In this document: positions 34,788 to 43,640 of the stretch, one piece after another
Position numbering within the stretch: the stretch's first letter is position 1
Layout of the letters: every line of letters starts with the position of its first letter
Source: CBDDDW01 sp965226805
GTDB lineage: Bacteria > Chloroflexota > Dehalococcoidia > Lucifugimonadales > JAGWBF01
Direction of reading: 5' to 3'
Assembly: GCA_965226805.1 (NCBI GenBank)
Contig: CBDDDW010000028.1
Location: 248,001 to 312,000, forward strand
Length of the DNA: 64,000 bases
The notes under the pieces: model-generated
Database searches by the model: none
What the model was told of the DNA's origin: nothing
What the model saw: only the letters and a program-made list of their open reading frames with translations
Translations under genes and position numbers: made by a program

Positions 34788-35696
34788 TTGCCTGGTATGC
34801 GCAAATACGGGATGGACCACGACTATTACCCGTGGTCCCCCATTGTGAGCCGGCCACCCCTCCGGTGGCCCGGAGGCGCCCGACTGGCCCTGTGCGTGAT
34901 AGTGTGCCTGGAGCACTACGAGTGGGACCCACCGGCCAGTGCCTACATGCCCCCAAATCTCCCCGGGGGCGTCGGCCGCAGGCCATTTCCCGATAACCAC
35001 CATCACTCCCGCAGGGAGTACGGCAACCGGTTGGGAGTTTTCCGTGTGATGGAGGTTCTGGACAGGTACGGCATCAGGGCTACCGCCGCCATCGACGCCA
35101 CGGTTGCGGAGCACTATCCAGCCTTGGTGGAGGAGTGCCGGAAGCGGGACTGGGAGTTCATCGGCCACGGGGTCACGGTAAACCGCATGATCACCAGCCG
35201 CATGTCCCAGGAGGAGGAAAGGCGCTACATAGAGGTATCGCTATCGGCCGTCGAGCGTGCCACCGGCAGGCGACCGGTGGGGTGGCTGGGGCCCGAGTTC
35301 GGCGAGTCCACCCATACCCCGGCTATTCTGGCGGAGGCAGGAGTCAAGTACCTATGTGACTGGCCCAACGACGAGCAACCCTACAGGATGAGCGTCCCTT
35401 CGGGCACCATCGTCTCCCTGCCTCTGATGTTGGAGCTCGACGACTCCTTTGCCCTGTGGGAGAGGCACCTGTCTCCAGAGCAGTGGTCCCGGATGCTTGT
35501 GGAGGCGTCCCGGGTCATGTACCGGGACAGTGCCCATAGCGGTAGACTATTGGCCTTCACGCTCCACCCATGGCTCGTGGGGCAGCCCTACCGAATAAAG
35601 TACCTCGACGACGCGCTGGCGCGCCTATGTCGGCTGCGAGGTATCTGGAAGGCGACCGGAGGGGAGATAGCCAGTTGGTACCTGGACAATTCCTAG
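34788..35696 (+). CDS. Polysaccharide deacetylase family protein, PuuE-like, copy 2
   Basis: A 302-residue paralogue of the preceding protein. TTG 34788 is preferred as start because GGAGGAGG ends nine bases before it; ATG 34797 is the alternative. Motifs: LRWPGGARLALCVIVCLEHY, YGNRLGVFRVMEVLDRYGIR, WEFIGHGVTVNRMIT, GWLGPEFGESTHTPAILAEA and FTLHPWLVGQPYRIKYLDDA. Loss of some metal ligands relative to classical NodB enzymes is typical for the allantoinase-like branch. The two copies could form a heteromer or act on related substrates. They lie upstream of the thiolase and hydantoinase genes, which suits a catabolic cluster. Confidence 0.8.
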   Translation: MPGMRKYGMDHDYYPWSPIVSRPPLRWPGGARLALCVIVCLEHYEWDPPASAYMPPNLPGGVGRRPFPDNHHHSRREYGNRLGVFRVMEVLDRYGIRATAAIDATVAEHYPALVEECRKRDWEFIGHGVTVNRMITSRMSQEEERRYIEVSLSAVERATGRRPVGWLGPEFGESTHTPAILAEAGVKYLCDWPNDEQPYRMSVPSGTIVSLPLMLELDDSFALWERHLSPEQWSRMLVEASRVMYRDSAHSGRLLAFTLHPWLVGQPYRIKYLDDALARLCRLRGIWKATGGEIASWYLDNS

Positions 35697-35901
35697 CGTC
35701 GCCTTGACACCGACCGGCCGGGATACCCTGCCATTGGACCACTGTTCGGAGAGTTCTCTCACCTGGCGATGGCCGGACCGCCTCTGGCGGATTGGCGCTC
35801 GGGGGGATATGCTTAAATTAGGAACCGAGAGGCTCATGGCCGGCATAACGGCTTCAAGCGCATATCATCGGCAGCGGTGACTGAAAAGCGGAGGAGTACA
35901 T

Positions 35902-37179
35902 ATGGCGACGGGAATCAAGAAGCGCCGGCTCGGCAGGTCGGTGTCCATCGTGGCGGCAGGAATGTCCAAGTTCGGTGCGTTCAAAGGGAAAGCCAGCCGC
36001 GATCTATTCACGGAAGCCTTCCAGAACATGATGGAGAACATGGACCAGGGCCTGGACGTCGAGGATATAGAGTGCGGCTACGTCGGAAACTACTCTTCTG
36101 ACCTGTTCGAAAGCCAGGGGCATACAGCCCCTATCCTTGCTGAGTGGCTGGGCATGACTCCCACCCCCATGACCCGCGTCGAGAACGCCTGTGCCAGCAG
36201 CGGCAGCGCATTCCGTGAAGGTTTGATGGCGATCGCTTCCGGCATGTACGACATCGTACTCGTAGGTGGCGTGGAGAAGATGACCAATTTTCCGACTGAG
36301 AGTGTCACCGACGTGCTCTCCTACGCCGCGGACGGTCTCTACGAGGTACCGGCGGGGTTGACCTTTCCAGGCATATTCGGCGCCCTGGCCGTGGCGCATA
36401 TGGACCGCTACGAGACGAACCTAGACCACCTACTGAAGGTGGGTATCAAGAACCACGATAACGGGGCCCTGAACCCCAAGGCCCAGTTCAATGTGAGCAT
36501 CCGAGGGATAATGGAGAAGAGGAAGGAGAGGGCCCGCCAACGAGGAGAGGACGTGCCCGACTGGCCGGACGAAATGGACTTCCTAAACGACCCGCTGGCC
36601 AACCCCTGGGTGGCCTGGCCGCTACGCCTCTACGACTGCGCCCCTGTTACCGACGGAGCTGCCTGTGTCCTGCTGGTGCCTTCAGAGCTGGCCCGTAACT
36701 TTACAGAGCGGCCGGTCGAGGTCGCCGGCACCGGCCAGGCCACAGGGCGCGGGCTGAGCCAGGCTGAAGACCTGACCTCTCTGACCGCCGCCAAAGTCGC
36801 TGCCGCCGAGGCCTATGAGATGGCCGGCGCCGGCGCAAAGGACATTCAGGTGGCGGAAGTGCACGACTGTTTCACCATTGCCGAGATCATCGCCACCGAA
36901 GACCTGGGGTTTTTCGCCCCCGGCGAGGGAGGGCGGGCGGTGGACGAAGGGAGAACCTCCCTGACGGGCGACCGTCCTATTAACACCTCGGGCGGCCTGA
37001 AGTGCAAGGGCCACCCCGTGGGGGCATCCGGCGTCGCCCAGATCGTCGAGATATTCCATCAGCTCCGGGGCGAAGCCGGTGCCCGCCAGGTGAAAAACGC
37101 CAACCTTGAACTGGGTCTGACCCACAACGTCGGCGGCACCGGTGGGACCTGTGTCGTGAACATCCTCAGAGGAGGATAG
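35902..37179 (+). CDS. Thiolase family protein (acetyl-CoA acetyltransferase/SCP-x type)
   Basis: A 425-residue thiolase-fold enzyme. The nucleophilic Cys is in VENACASSGSAFREGLMAIA, followed by DIVLVGGVEKM, the HDCF motif in VAEVHDCFTIAEIIA, and the second catalytic His in GLKCKGHPVGASGVAQI. The HDCF variant places it with SCP-x-like thiolases that cleave or form 3-oxoacyl-CoA with branched or unusual chains. GGAGGAGT precedes the ATG. A DUF35 partner follows at 37291, the usual two-gene pairing. It acts in the cytoplasm on CoA thioesters. Confidence 0.9.
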   Translation: MATGIKKRRLGRSVSIVAAGMSKFGAFKGKASRDLFTEAFQNMMENMDQGLDVEDIECGYVGNYSSDLFESQGHTAPILAEWLGMTPTPMTRVENACASSGSAFREGLMAIASGMYDIVLVGGVEKMTNFPTESVTDVLSYAADGLYEVPAGLTFPGIFGALAVAHMDRYETNLDHLLKVGIKNHDNGALNPKAQFNVSIRGIMEKRKERARQRGEDVPDWPDEMDFLNDPLANPWVAWPLRLYDCAPVTDGAACVLLVPSELARNFTERPVEVAGTGQATGRGLSQAEDLTSLTAAKVAAAEAYEMAGAGAKDIQVAEVHDCFTIAEIIATEDLGFFAPGEGGRAVDEGRTSLTGDRPINTSGGLKCKGHPVGASGVAQIVEIFHQLRGEAGARQVKNANLELGLTHNVGGTGGTCVVNILRGG

Positions 37180-37290
37180 GATACTATTATTCGGGGCTGA
37201 TTGCGCCGGGGCTAGGATGAGAGACATTTACCGGCGCGACGGCGGGAGATCCTTTTCGAGGCATCCGGTCGAACGATAGTTGAGGTAGAC

Positions 37291-37731
37291 ATGGCTGAGG
37301 AGGCACCCCCCTTTACGGCCGAATCTTTCTACAATTACCTCAGTACTGAAAAGCGGCTGATGGGCGTGAGATGCCGTGCCTGCGGTAAGCTGTCGGTGGA
37401 GCCAAGGTCCATCTGCCCCGCGTGCCACGGCGGGGATATGGAGTGGCACCAGTTCAGCGGCAAGGGCTCCCTGAGCGCCTTCACCTCTATCTCGATAGTC
37501 CCTGTTTACATGAGCCAGCGGGGGTACGGCCGAAGCAATCCCTACTGCGCCGGCGTTATCGCCCTCGAAGAAGGTCCACGCGTCGCGGCTCGCATTCTCG
37601 GCGTGGATGCTTCGAACCCTCAATTCATAAGGGTAGGCACGAAAATGGTGATGGACCTTTCGGAGCTCGACCCTGAGAAGCCGGCCGTAGCGTTTCGGCC
37701 GGAGGCGTCACCGGCCCCAGTCCGACCGTGA
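37291..37731 (+). CDS. Zn-ribbon OB-fold protein (DUF35), thiolase partner
   Basis: A 146-residue accessory protein. A rubredoxin-like zinc ribbon is formed by the pairs CRACGK and CPACHG (near residues 30-55), followed by an OB fold (SGKGSLSAFTSISIVPVYMS and beyond, with GRSNPYCAGVIALEEGPRVA). DUF35 proteins bind a neighbouring thiolase and are thought to guide CoA-intermediate handover. It is 111 bp after the thiolase stop and shares its strand, so co-transcription is likely. Start ATG with GTTGAGGTAG upstream. Confidence 0.9.
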   Translation: MAEEAPPFTAESFYNYLSTEKRLMGVRCRACGKLSVEPRSICPACHGGDMEWHQFSGKGSLSAFTSISIVPVYMSQRGYGRSNPYCAGVIALEEGPRVAARILGVDASNPQFIRVGTKMVMDLSELDPEKPAVAFRPEASPAPVRP

Positions 37732-37828
37732 CTTGAGAGCGCGGGCCCGCCGTACCATCGATCCTGAACCAGCTGTTCCAAGGGGGGAGCTAGACTAGGG
37801 CCTTGTCAACAAAGATTTCGACAGTGTG

Positions 37829-37916
37829 TCATTCTGAGGGAGTGCAGCGACCGAAGAATCTGGAAGGGAGGGGAACCCCACACCACCAGATTCTTCGCCT
37901 TCGGCTCAGAATGACA
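37829..37916. repeat. Palindromic dispersed repeat (family 2)
   Basis: TCATTCTGAGGGAGTGCAGC with CGAAGAATCTGG on one arm and CCAGATTCTTCGCCTTCGGC with TCAGAATGACA on the other form a long imperfect inverted repeat. Related copies lie at 39740-39990 and 46395-46462. The segment TCAACAAAGATTTCGACAG just before it recurs, with one base missing, near 39736, downstream of hydantoinase B. Confidence 0.75.
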
Positions 37917-37997
37917 TGTATCAACTTTAGGTTGTCTGAGCACTAGGGCCTGGGATAAGATGGGGGAGCCACCCCTCGGGTGATCGGAGGATTGAAT

Positions 37998-39728
37998 ATG
38001 GCAAACGGTGGACTGGATCCTTTCACGCTGCAGGTCATCAATCACGCCCTGCTGTCGGTGGCCGACGAGATGGCCGTCACCGTGGTCCGCACCTCCCGCT
38101 CCCACGTCACCAAGCACACCATGGACTTCTCCACCGGCATCTGCGACCGGGAGGGGCGGCTGGTGGCCCAGGGGACCTGCGTCCCATTCCACATGGGCGC
38201 TTTCCCCTACGCCATGAAGGCCATCCTGGACAAGTTCGAGGGCCGCACCAACCCAGGTGATGTGTTCATCCTCAATGACCCGTTTCAGGGAGGCATGCAC
38301 CTTCCCGACGTGTACCTGGTGAAGCCGGTGTTCACCGATGGCGAGCTGGCGGGGTTCACGATGGCGCTGAGCCACTTCGCCAGCGTTGGGGGGCGCATCC
38401 CGGGAAGCCAGGCTTCGGACAACACGGACATCTACCAGGAAGGCATCTGCATTCCGCCCCTCAAACTGTACGAAGCCGGCCAGCTAAACGACACACTCAT
38501 GGAGATCTTCCTGCGCAATGGCCGTACACCAGAGCTGGCTCTGGGGGATACCAACGCCCTCTTGGCCGCCTGCCATGCTGGGGAGGAGGGTCTCCACAGG
38601 CTGATCGGCCGCTACGGCCTGGAGAACCTCAACCACTACCTCACGGAGCTCCTGGACTACACCGAGCGGCTGGCCCGTCAGGAGATCAGGAAGTGGCCCA
38701 AGGGCACCGCCGAGTTCGTAGACTACCTGGACAACGACGGTGTCAACCCAGACCCCATCAGGCTGCAGGCCAGGGTGACCATCGACGACTCGGAAGTGTC
38801 TATGGACTTCAGCGGCAGCTCGGGAATGGTCAAGGGAGCCTACAACGCCTCCCTGCCCTCTACCCTGTCCACCGCTTACTACGTGGTCCGGCATTTGATG
38901 GAAGAGGATGTCCCCGTGAACTCGGGATTCTACCGCCCGATACACGTCTACGCGCCCCCAGACAGCATTCTCAACGCCACCTACCCTTCGGCTACCGGTG
39001 TGCGGGGTCTCACCGCCATACGGCAGGCCGACGCCATTTTCGGGGCTCTGGCCCAACTCATGCCCTCAAAGGTGTTCGCCGCCGGAGAGGGAGGGAACAC
39101 TCACTTCGTGATCGCCGGCCGAAACCGGGAGAACAGGCAGTGGGTGATGAAGGAAAGCATCGTGGGCTGTTGGGGAGGACGTCCCTACGGGGATGGGCTG
39201 GAAGGGGTCTGTAATCCCGCGGGAAACACAGCCAACGCACCGGTCGAGCTGGTGGAGGCCGACTACCCAGGGCTGCTTCGCATAGAAGAGTACGGCTTCC
39301 AGCACGACACAGGAGGCGCCGGCAAGTACCGGGGAGGCCTGGCCATCAAGCGCTCCTGGCGACTCCTGGCGGAGGGTGAGGCCCTCCTTCAGGTGAACAT
39401 GGAGCGCCACAAGTTCGCCCCCTGGGGCCTGCAGGGCGGCCAGCCGGGCACCACCGGCCACCTGGAGATCATACACGCCGAAGGCTCCGGGGACGAGCAG
39501 CCCGGCAAGGTGACCACGACCATTCGCTCGGGAGACCTGGTGAGATTCGTCCAGGCGAGCGCCGGCGGTTGGGGTGACCCCAAAGGGCGGGACCGTCAGT
39601 CAATCCTCGAGGACCTGGCTAACGAGAAGCTCAGTCCCGCCTACGTTCGAGAGAATTATAGCCTGGAGTTCTCCGAGGAGGAGATCGAGGACTTTAGGAA
39701 GGCAGCGGCTTCCAGCCCTTCGGTGTAG
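37998..39728 (+). CDS. hyuB: Hydantoinase B / oxoprolinase subunit B family protein
   Basis: A 576-residue subunit of ATP-dependent hydantoinase or 5-oxoprolinase-type enzymes, which open cyclic amides or carboxylate ketones. Landmarks: MDFSTGICDREGRLVAQGTC, VFILNDPFQGGMHLPDVYLV, and near the end GGAGKYRGGLAIKRSWRLL and SAGGWGDPKGRD. ATG 37998 is chosen over GTG 37980 because CGGAGGATT is properly spaced from the ATG. The partner HyuA gene is downstream, but 516 bp of repeat-filled DNA lies between them and HyuA carries a frameshift, so a working complex is in doubt. Confidence 0.9.
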   Translation: MANGGLDPFTLQVINHALLSVADEMAVTVVRTSRSHVTKHTMDFSTGICDREGRLVAQGTCVPFHMGAFPYAMKAILDKFEGRTNPGDVFILNDPFQGGMHLPDVYLVKPVFTDGELAGFTMALSHFASVGGRIPGSQASDNTDIYQEGICIPPLKLYEAGQLNDTLMEIFLRNGRTPELALGDTNALLAACHAGEEGLHRLIGRYGLENLNHYLTELLDYTERLARQEIRKWPKGTAEFVDYLDNDGVNPDPIRLQARVTIDDSEVSMDFSGSSGMVKGAYNASLPSTLSTAYYVVRHLMEEDVPVNSGFYRPIHVYAPPDSILNATYPSATGVRGLTAIRQADAIFGALAQLMPSKVFAAGEGGNTHFVIAGRNRENRQWVMKESIVGCWGGRPYGDGLEGVCNPAGNTANAPVELVEADYPGLLRIEEYGFQHDTGGAGKYRGGLAIKRSWRLLAEGEALLQVNMERHKFAPWGLQGGQPGTTGHLEIIHAEGSGDEQPGKVTTTIRSGDLVRFVQASAGGWGDPKGRDRQSILEDLANEKLSPAYVRENYSLEFSEEEIEDFRKAAASSPSV

Positions 39729-39739
39729 CACATCGTCAA

Positions 39740-40076
39740 CAAGATTTCGACAGCATGTCATTCCCAGGAAAGTGTCATTCTGAGCCGCAGGCGAAGAATC
39801 TGGTGTGGGGATGGTGAGACGCCCCTCCGGCTCCAGACCCTTCGCTCCGCTCAGGGTGACAGAGGTGTCGGATTTTCATCCTTTAGGGTGCCGGAGGCAA
39901 CCGGCATGGACGATTCTGAGGGAGCCCAGTGACCGAAGAATCTGGGGCGGGGTTATCCGCGGCCACCCCAGATTCTTCGCTTCGCTGCTCTGAAAATAAG
40001 CCCTCGTCCTTCGACAGGCTCAGGATGAGCGGGCAGAGACCATCCCCTACCGCTCATGGTGAGCTCGTCGAACCAT
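39740..40076. repeat. Cluster of family 2 and family 1 palindromic repeats
   Basis: At least three arms of the GAAGAATCTGG/CCAGATTCTTCG repeat (39795-39980) are followed by one family 1 palindrome (40008-40075: CTTCGACAGGCTCAGGATGA and CCGCTCATGGTGAGCTCGTC). They occupy most of the 516-bp gap between hydantoinase B and A. Confidence 0.75.
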
Positions 40077-40244
40077 GGGGAAAATGCAACTCATTTTCAT
40101 ATGTCGGTGGCGCCCCACCGGGCATGATAACTCAGAATGACATTCATATCGGTTTAAGTTGACTGGGTACTAGCCGTTGCCCGCCAGCGGATAATCCGTC
40201 CTGAGACGCGCGTCATCTGGGGTGTCGCCAGGTAAGGTAGAAGT

Positions 40245-42343
40245 ATGTCCAACGTATGGGTCGGAGTTGATACCGGCGGCACTTTCACCGACGTGGTGGC
40301 GCTGCTGGAAGACGGCACCATTAGGGCAAAGAAGCTCCCTTCGACCCCGGAAGATTACAGCCGGGCGGTTATCGAGGGGCTCTCGTCCGTCCTGGGAACC
40401 CTGGACGGCGGCCAGGCGAAGCTCCGGGAGGTCGTCCACGGGACCACCGTCGCCACCAATGCCATCCTTGAGGGCAAGGGTGGCAGGGCCGGACTCATCA
40501 CCACCCGCGGATTCAGAGACGTGCTGGAGGTGGCACGCCACCGTCGCCCCCAGCAGTACGGCATCAACTGGCAGAAGACTAGGCCCCTGGTGCCCCGGTA
40601 CCTCCGGCTGGAGGTGGACGAGCGCCTTGACCACTTGGGGCGAGTGCTGCGGCCGCTGGACCCCAAGGAGGTGGAGGCGGCCTTGGACCTGCTCCTGGAC
40701 CGGGGGGCGGAGTCTATCGCGGTCTGCCTCCTCCATTCCTACGCCAACCCGGCCCACGAGCAATTGTTCCAGGAAGTGGCCACCCGCCGCCATCCGGGCC
40801 TGTTCCTGTCGCTGTCCAGCTCCATCAACCCCGAGCCCAAGGAGTACGAGAGGACCAGCACAACAGTGGTCAACGCCGTCGTCCAGCCGGTAGTGGCACG
40901 CTACCTGGACTCCCTGGAGCAGAAGCTCCGTCACACCTACGAGGAGACTCCTCTGTTCTTGATGCAGTGCAACGGCGGCAAGATTGGCTCCGCCGTCGCC
41001 AGGGAACGGCCCGTGGAGATCATCGAGTCTGGCCCGGCGGCGGGCGTCGTGGCCTGCAAGTACCTTTCCGACACACTGGGCCTGCCCAATCTGATTACCT
41101 TCGACATGGGAGGTACGACCGCGAAAGCTTCCCTGGTCGAACAGGGCGAGTACACTCAAACGATGGACTACGAGGTGGGAGCGGGCGTCACCACCACCTC
41201 CCGGCTCCTAAGGGGAGCCGGCCACACTGTCCGGGTCCCGGCTATCGACCTGGCGGAGGTTGGGGCAGGGGCAGGTAGCATAGTCTGGCTGGACCAGGAG
41301 GGGGTGCCCCGCGTGGGTCCCCACAGCGCGGGAGCCGACCCCGGTCCCGCATGCTACGGACAGGGTGGGATGGAGCCGACCATCACAGACGTGAATCTGG
41401 TGCTGGGGTACCTGAACCCAGGCCACTTCCTTGGGGGAGAAAAGCTCCTCGACGAGGCCAGCGCCGTGGAGGCCTTTGAGGAGCGGGTTGCCGGGCCGCT
41501 GGGCCTATCTCTGGAGGATGCAGCCTTTGGCGTGGCGCGCGGGAGCTGGCCAACGAGCAGATGATTCGAGCGTTGAAGGCGGTCTCCGCTGAGAGGGGAC
41601 GTGACCCCCGCGAGTTCGTCCTGGCCGCCTTCGGGGGCGCCGGACCCGTCCACGCAGCGGACATGGCCCGCCTGCTGGGCATACCCCGGGTGATCGTGCC
41701 CGTTAATCCCGGCCTGTGGAGCGCCGCAGGCCTGCTCATGGCCAACCTGCAGCGGTACTTCTCCGCCGCCTACAGAGGTCTCCTCACCCAGGTAGACCTG
41801 GCGGAACTAAACCGAGTTTGGGACCGCCTGGAGGACCACGCACGGACCACCCTGGAGGGGGAGCGGTACGACAGCAGCGGCGTCAGCTTCTCCCGTTCGG
41901 CCGACCTGCGATACCTGGAGCAGGCCTGGGAGCTGACCATAGGCTGCCCGGCCGGCCCGCTGGAGCCAGAAGGCCGGGATATCCTGATAGGTGCTTTCGG
42001 CGCCGAGCACCAGCGCAGGTACGGCCACCAGTCCCCCGCCGACCAGATAGAGATCGTGCACGTAAGGGTTACTGCCAACGCCCCACGTGCCACCCCAGCC
42101 CTGGCTGGCTGGGAGGGCTCGAGGCCTGGGACCGTTTCATCAGGCACCGGGCATCGCGTGGCCTATTTCGGGCCCAGCTACGGGAAAAGGGAGGTGGCCA
42201 TACTGGGAAGGGGGGACCTGGGACCCCAGCCCACCAGGGGCCCACTGGTCATCGAGGAGTACGACTCTACCACGGTGGTGCCACCCTTTGCCTCCGCTTC
42301 TCTGGACTGGTACGGCAACATCGCCATCGATCTGCACCTGTAG
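40245..42343 (+). pseudogene. hyuA: Hydantoinase A / oxoprolinase subunit A family protein, frameshifted
   Basis: The two frames 40245-41564 and 41561-42343 together give one normal HyuA of about 700 residues. The N-terminal ATPase-like site is WVGVDTGGTFTDVVALLEDG, the middle has FDMGGTTAKASLVEQGEYTQ, and the second frame has FGGAGPVHAADMARLLGIPR and the usual ending GPLVIEEYDSTTVVPPFASA. The break is at 41535-41540 (gcgcgc): removing one CG or GC restores GVARELANEQMIRALKAVS across the join. A 2-nt slip in an alternating GC tract is the simplest cause, so the frame might be reversible or a sequencing error. Intact, it would pair with HyuB at 37998-39728. Confidence 0.85.
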
Positions 42344-42541
42344 GCCTGGCGCCTCCCCTACCCATTAGGGAGTCAGAGCCCTCACGCGCCAGACGGGACC
42401 CAGACAGAACGCTCGGGGGGAACGCGCGTTGGCGTAGAAGTGGCGGCTGGCGCGAGCGTGACGGTAGATGTAGGTAGCGACATCGAGGTTGGTTTATGCG
42501 TCGCAGTGAACCAAGCTCTGCGCAGGCTGGCCCCATGCTGG

Positions 42542-43450
42542 CTAGCCGTTGCGGGTGAGCTTCACCACCCGCCGGACCCGGCCCCACTCTCCCGGCCGCA
42601 CGAAGTACATGTCCCGGCGCGAATCCAGGCATATGCCGTGGCAGCTCTTATGGACCTCCGAACCCCACCGTGCCAGACGCTCGCCATCTAGGGTCACGAC
42701 ACTGACCAGACCTCCATCGTGCTCGACCAAGTATAGGATATCGTCCTCTGCGTAGAAGAGCGCCGGGCCCATGAAGTCGGTCGGCCACGTCGTAAGGTAC
42801 TCGCCATCCTGGCTGAATGCCTGGACACGAAGGTTCTTCTGGTCCGCCACGAGCACACGGCCGCGGCCGTCGACGCAGATCCCGTGGGGCAGCTTGAACT
42901 CCGACGGCCCGCTGCCTGGCTCTCCCCAAGAGAGGAGGAGGCTGCCTTCGGGGGAGAACTTGTGGACCCGGCTGTTGGCATAGCCGTCGGCGACGAAAAT
43001 ATCTCCGGAGGGCGCAAGAGCTACCCCGGCCGGCAGGTTGAACGGCTCTCCGCCGTGCTTGACCTCGTCCCATCTCGAATGGCTGAAGTCCGCCGGATCT
43101 ACGCCGGTGTCAGAGCGATAGCCTTTTGTGCCGATGGCCATCAGGAGCTCTCCAGAGGGGGTGAACTTCATTACCTGGCCGCCATCCGAGTCCACCAGCC
43201 AGAGGTTGTCCTCCCCGTCTATCAGCATCGCATGGGGGTTCACAAAGGCGCCTTCTCCCCAGGAAATTAGATAGTTGCCCTCACGGTCAAAGACAACGAT
43301 GGGATGCTCAAGCGCCCGATTGAACACAAAGACCCGATCCTGTGAGTCCACGGCCACAGCCGCGGCCGGCATGTCCCAGCCTTCGGGAAGACGAGCCCAG
43401 TTCTCATCTACTACGAACGTGTATTTACCACTTCCTACTGTGGTTACGAT
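42542..43450 (-). CDS. NHL-repeat beta-propeller protein with apparent ATC start
   Basis: About 302 residues with NHL units such as GVALAPSGDIFVADGYANSR and GICVDGRGRVLVADQKNLRV, forming a propeller of about six blades. ATG 43372 would start the protein in the middle of a blade. Upstream the frame stays open through GKYTFVVDENWARLPEGWDM, a normal beginning for this group, and a near-perfect ribosome site (GGGAGGTGA) lies six bases before an ATC at 43450; no ATG, GTG or TTG is available before the TGA two codons upstream. It is not like the two DUF1800-paired NHL proteins in its tail. No signal peptide is visible; function unknown. Confidence 0.7.
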   Translation of the reverse strand: MVTTVGSGKYTFVVDENWARLPEGWDMPAAAVAVDSQDRVFVFNRALEHPIVVFDREGNYLISWGEGAFVNPHAMLIDGEDNLWLVDSDGGQVMKFTPSGELLMAIGTKGYRSDTGVDPADFSHSRWDEVKHGGEPFNLPAGVALAPSGDIFVADGYANSRVHKFSPEGSLLLSWGEPGSGPSEFKLPHGICVDGRGRVLVADQKNLRVQAFSQDGEYLTTWPTDFMGPALFYAEDDILYLVEHDGGLVSVVTLDGERLARWGSEVHKSCHGICLDSRRDMYFVRPGEWGRVRRVVKLTRNG

Positions 43451-43640
43451 GTTTCACCTCCCTGTCACCTGCGAGGCTTTGCGCGAGCCTGGGAACTTGA
43501 GCCTGCGGTAGCGCGTCTTCCCATCTCGCTGTGAACGCAGTGGCCGATTAACGCCTGCCTCGACCTAGGTCAGTCGGTCTATGGACGTAGTATAGCATCA
43601 GGATTGAGGAAGAACGATGAAAGGCATGCGAGCCTATAAG

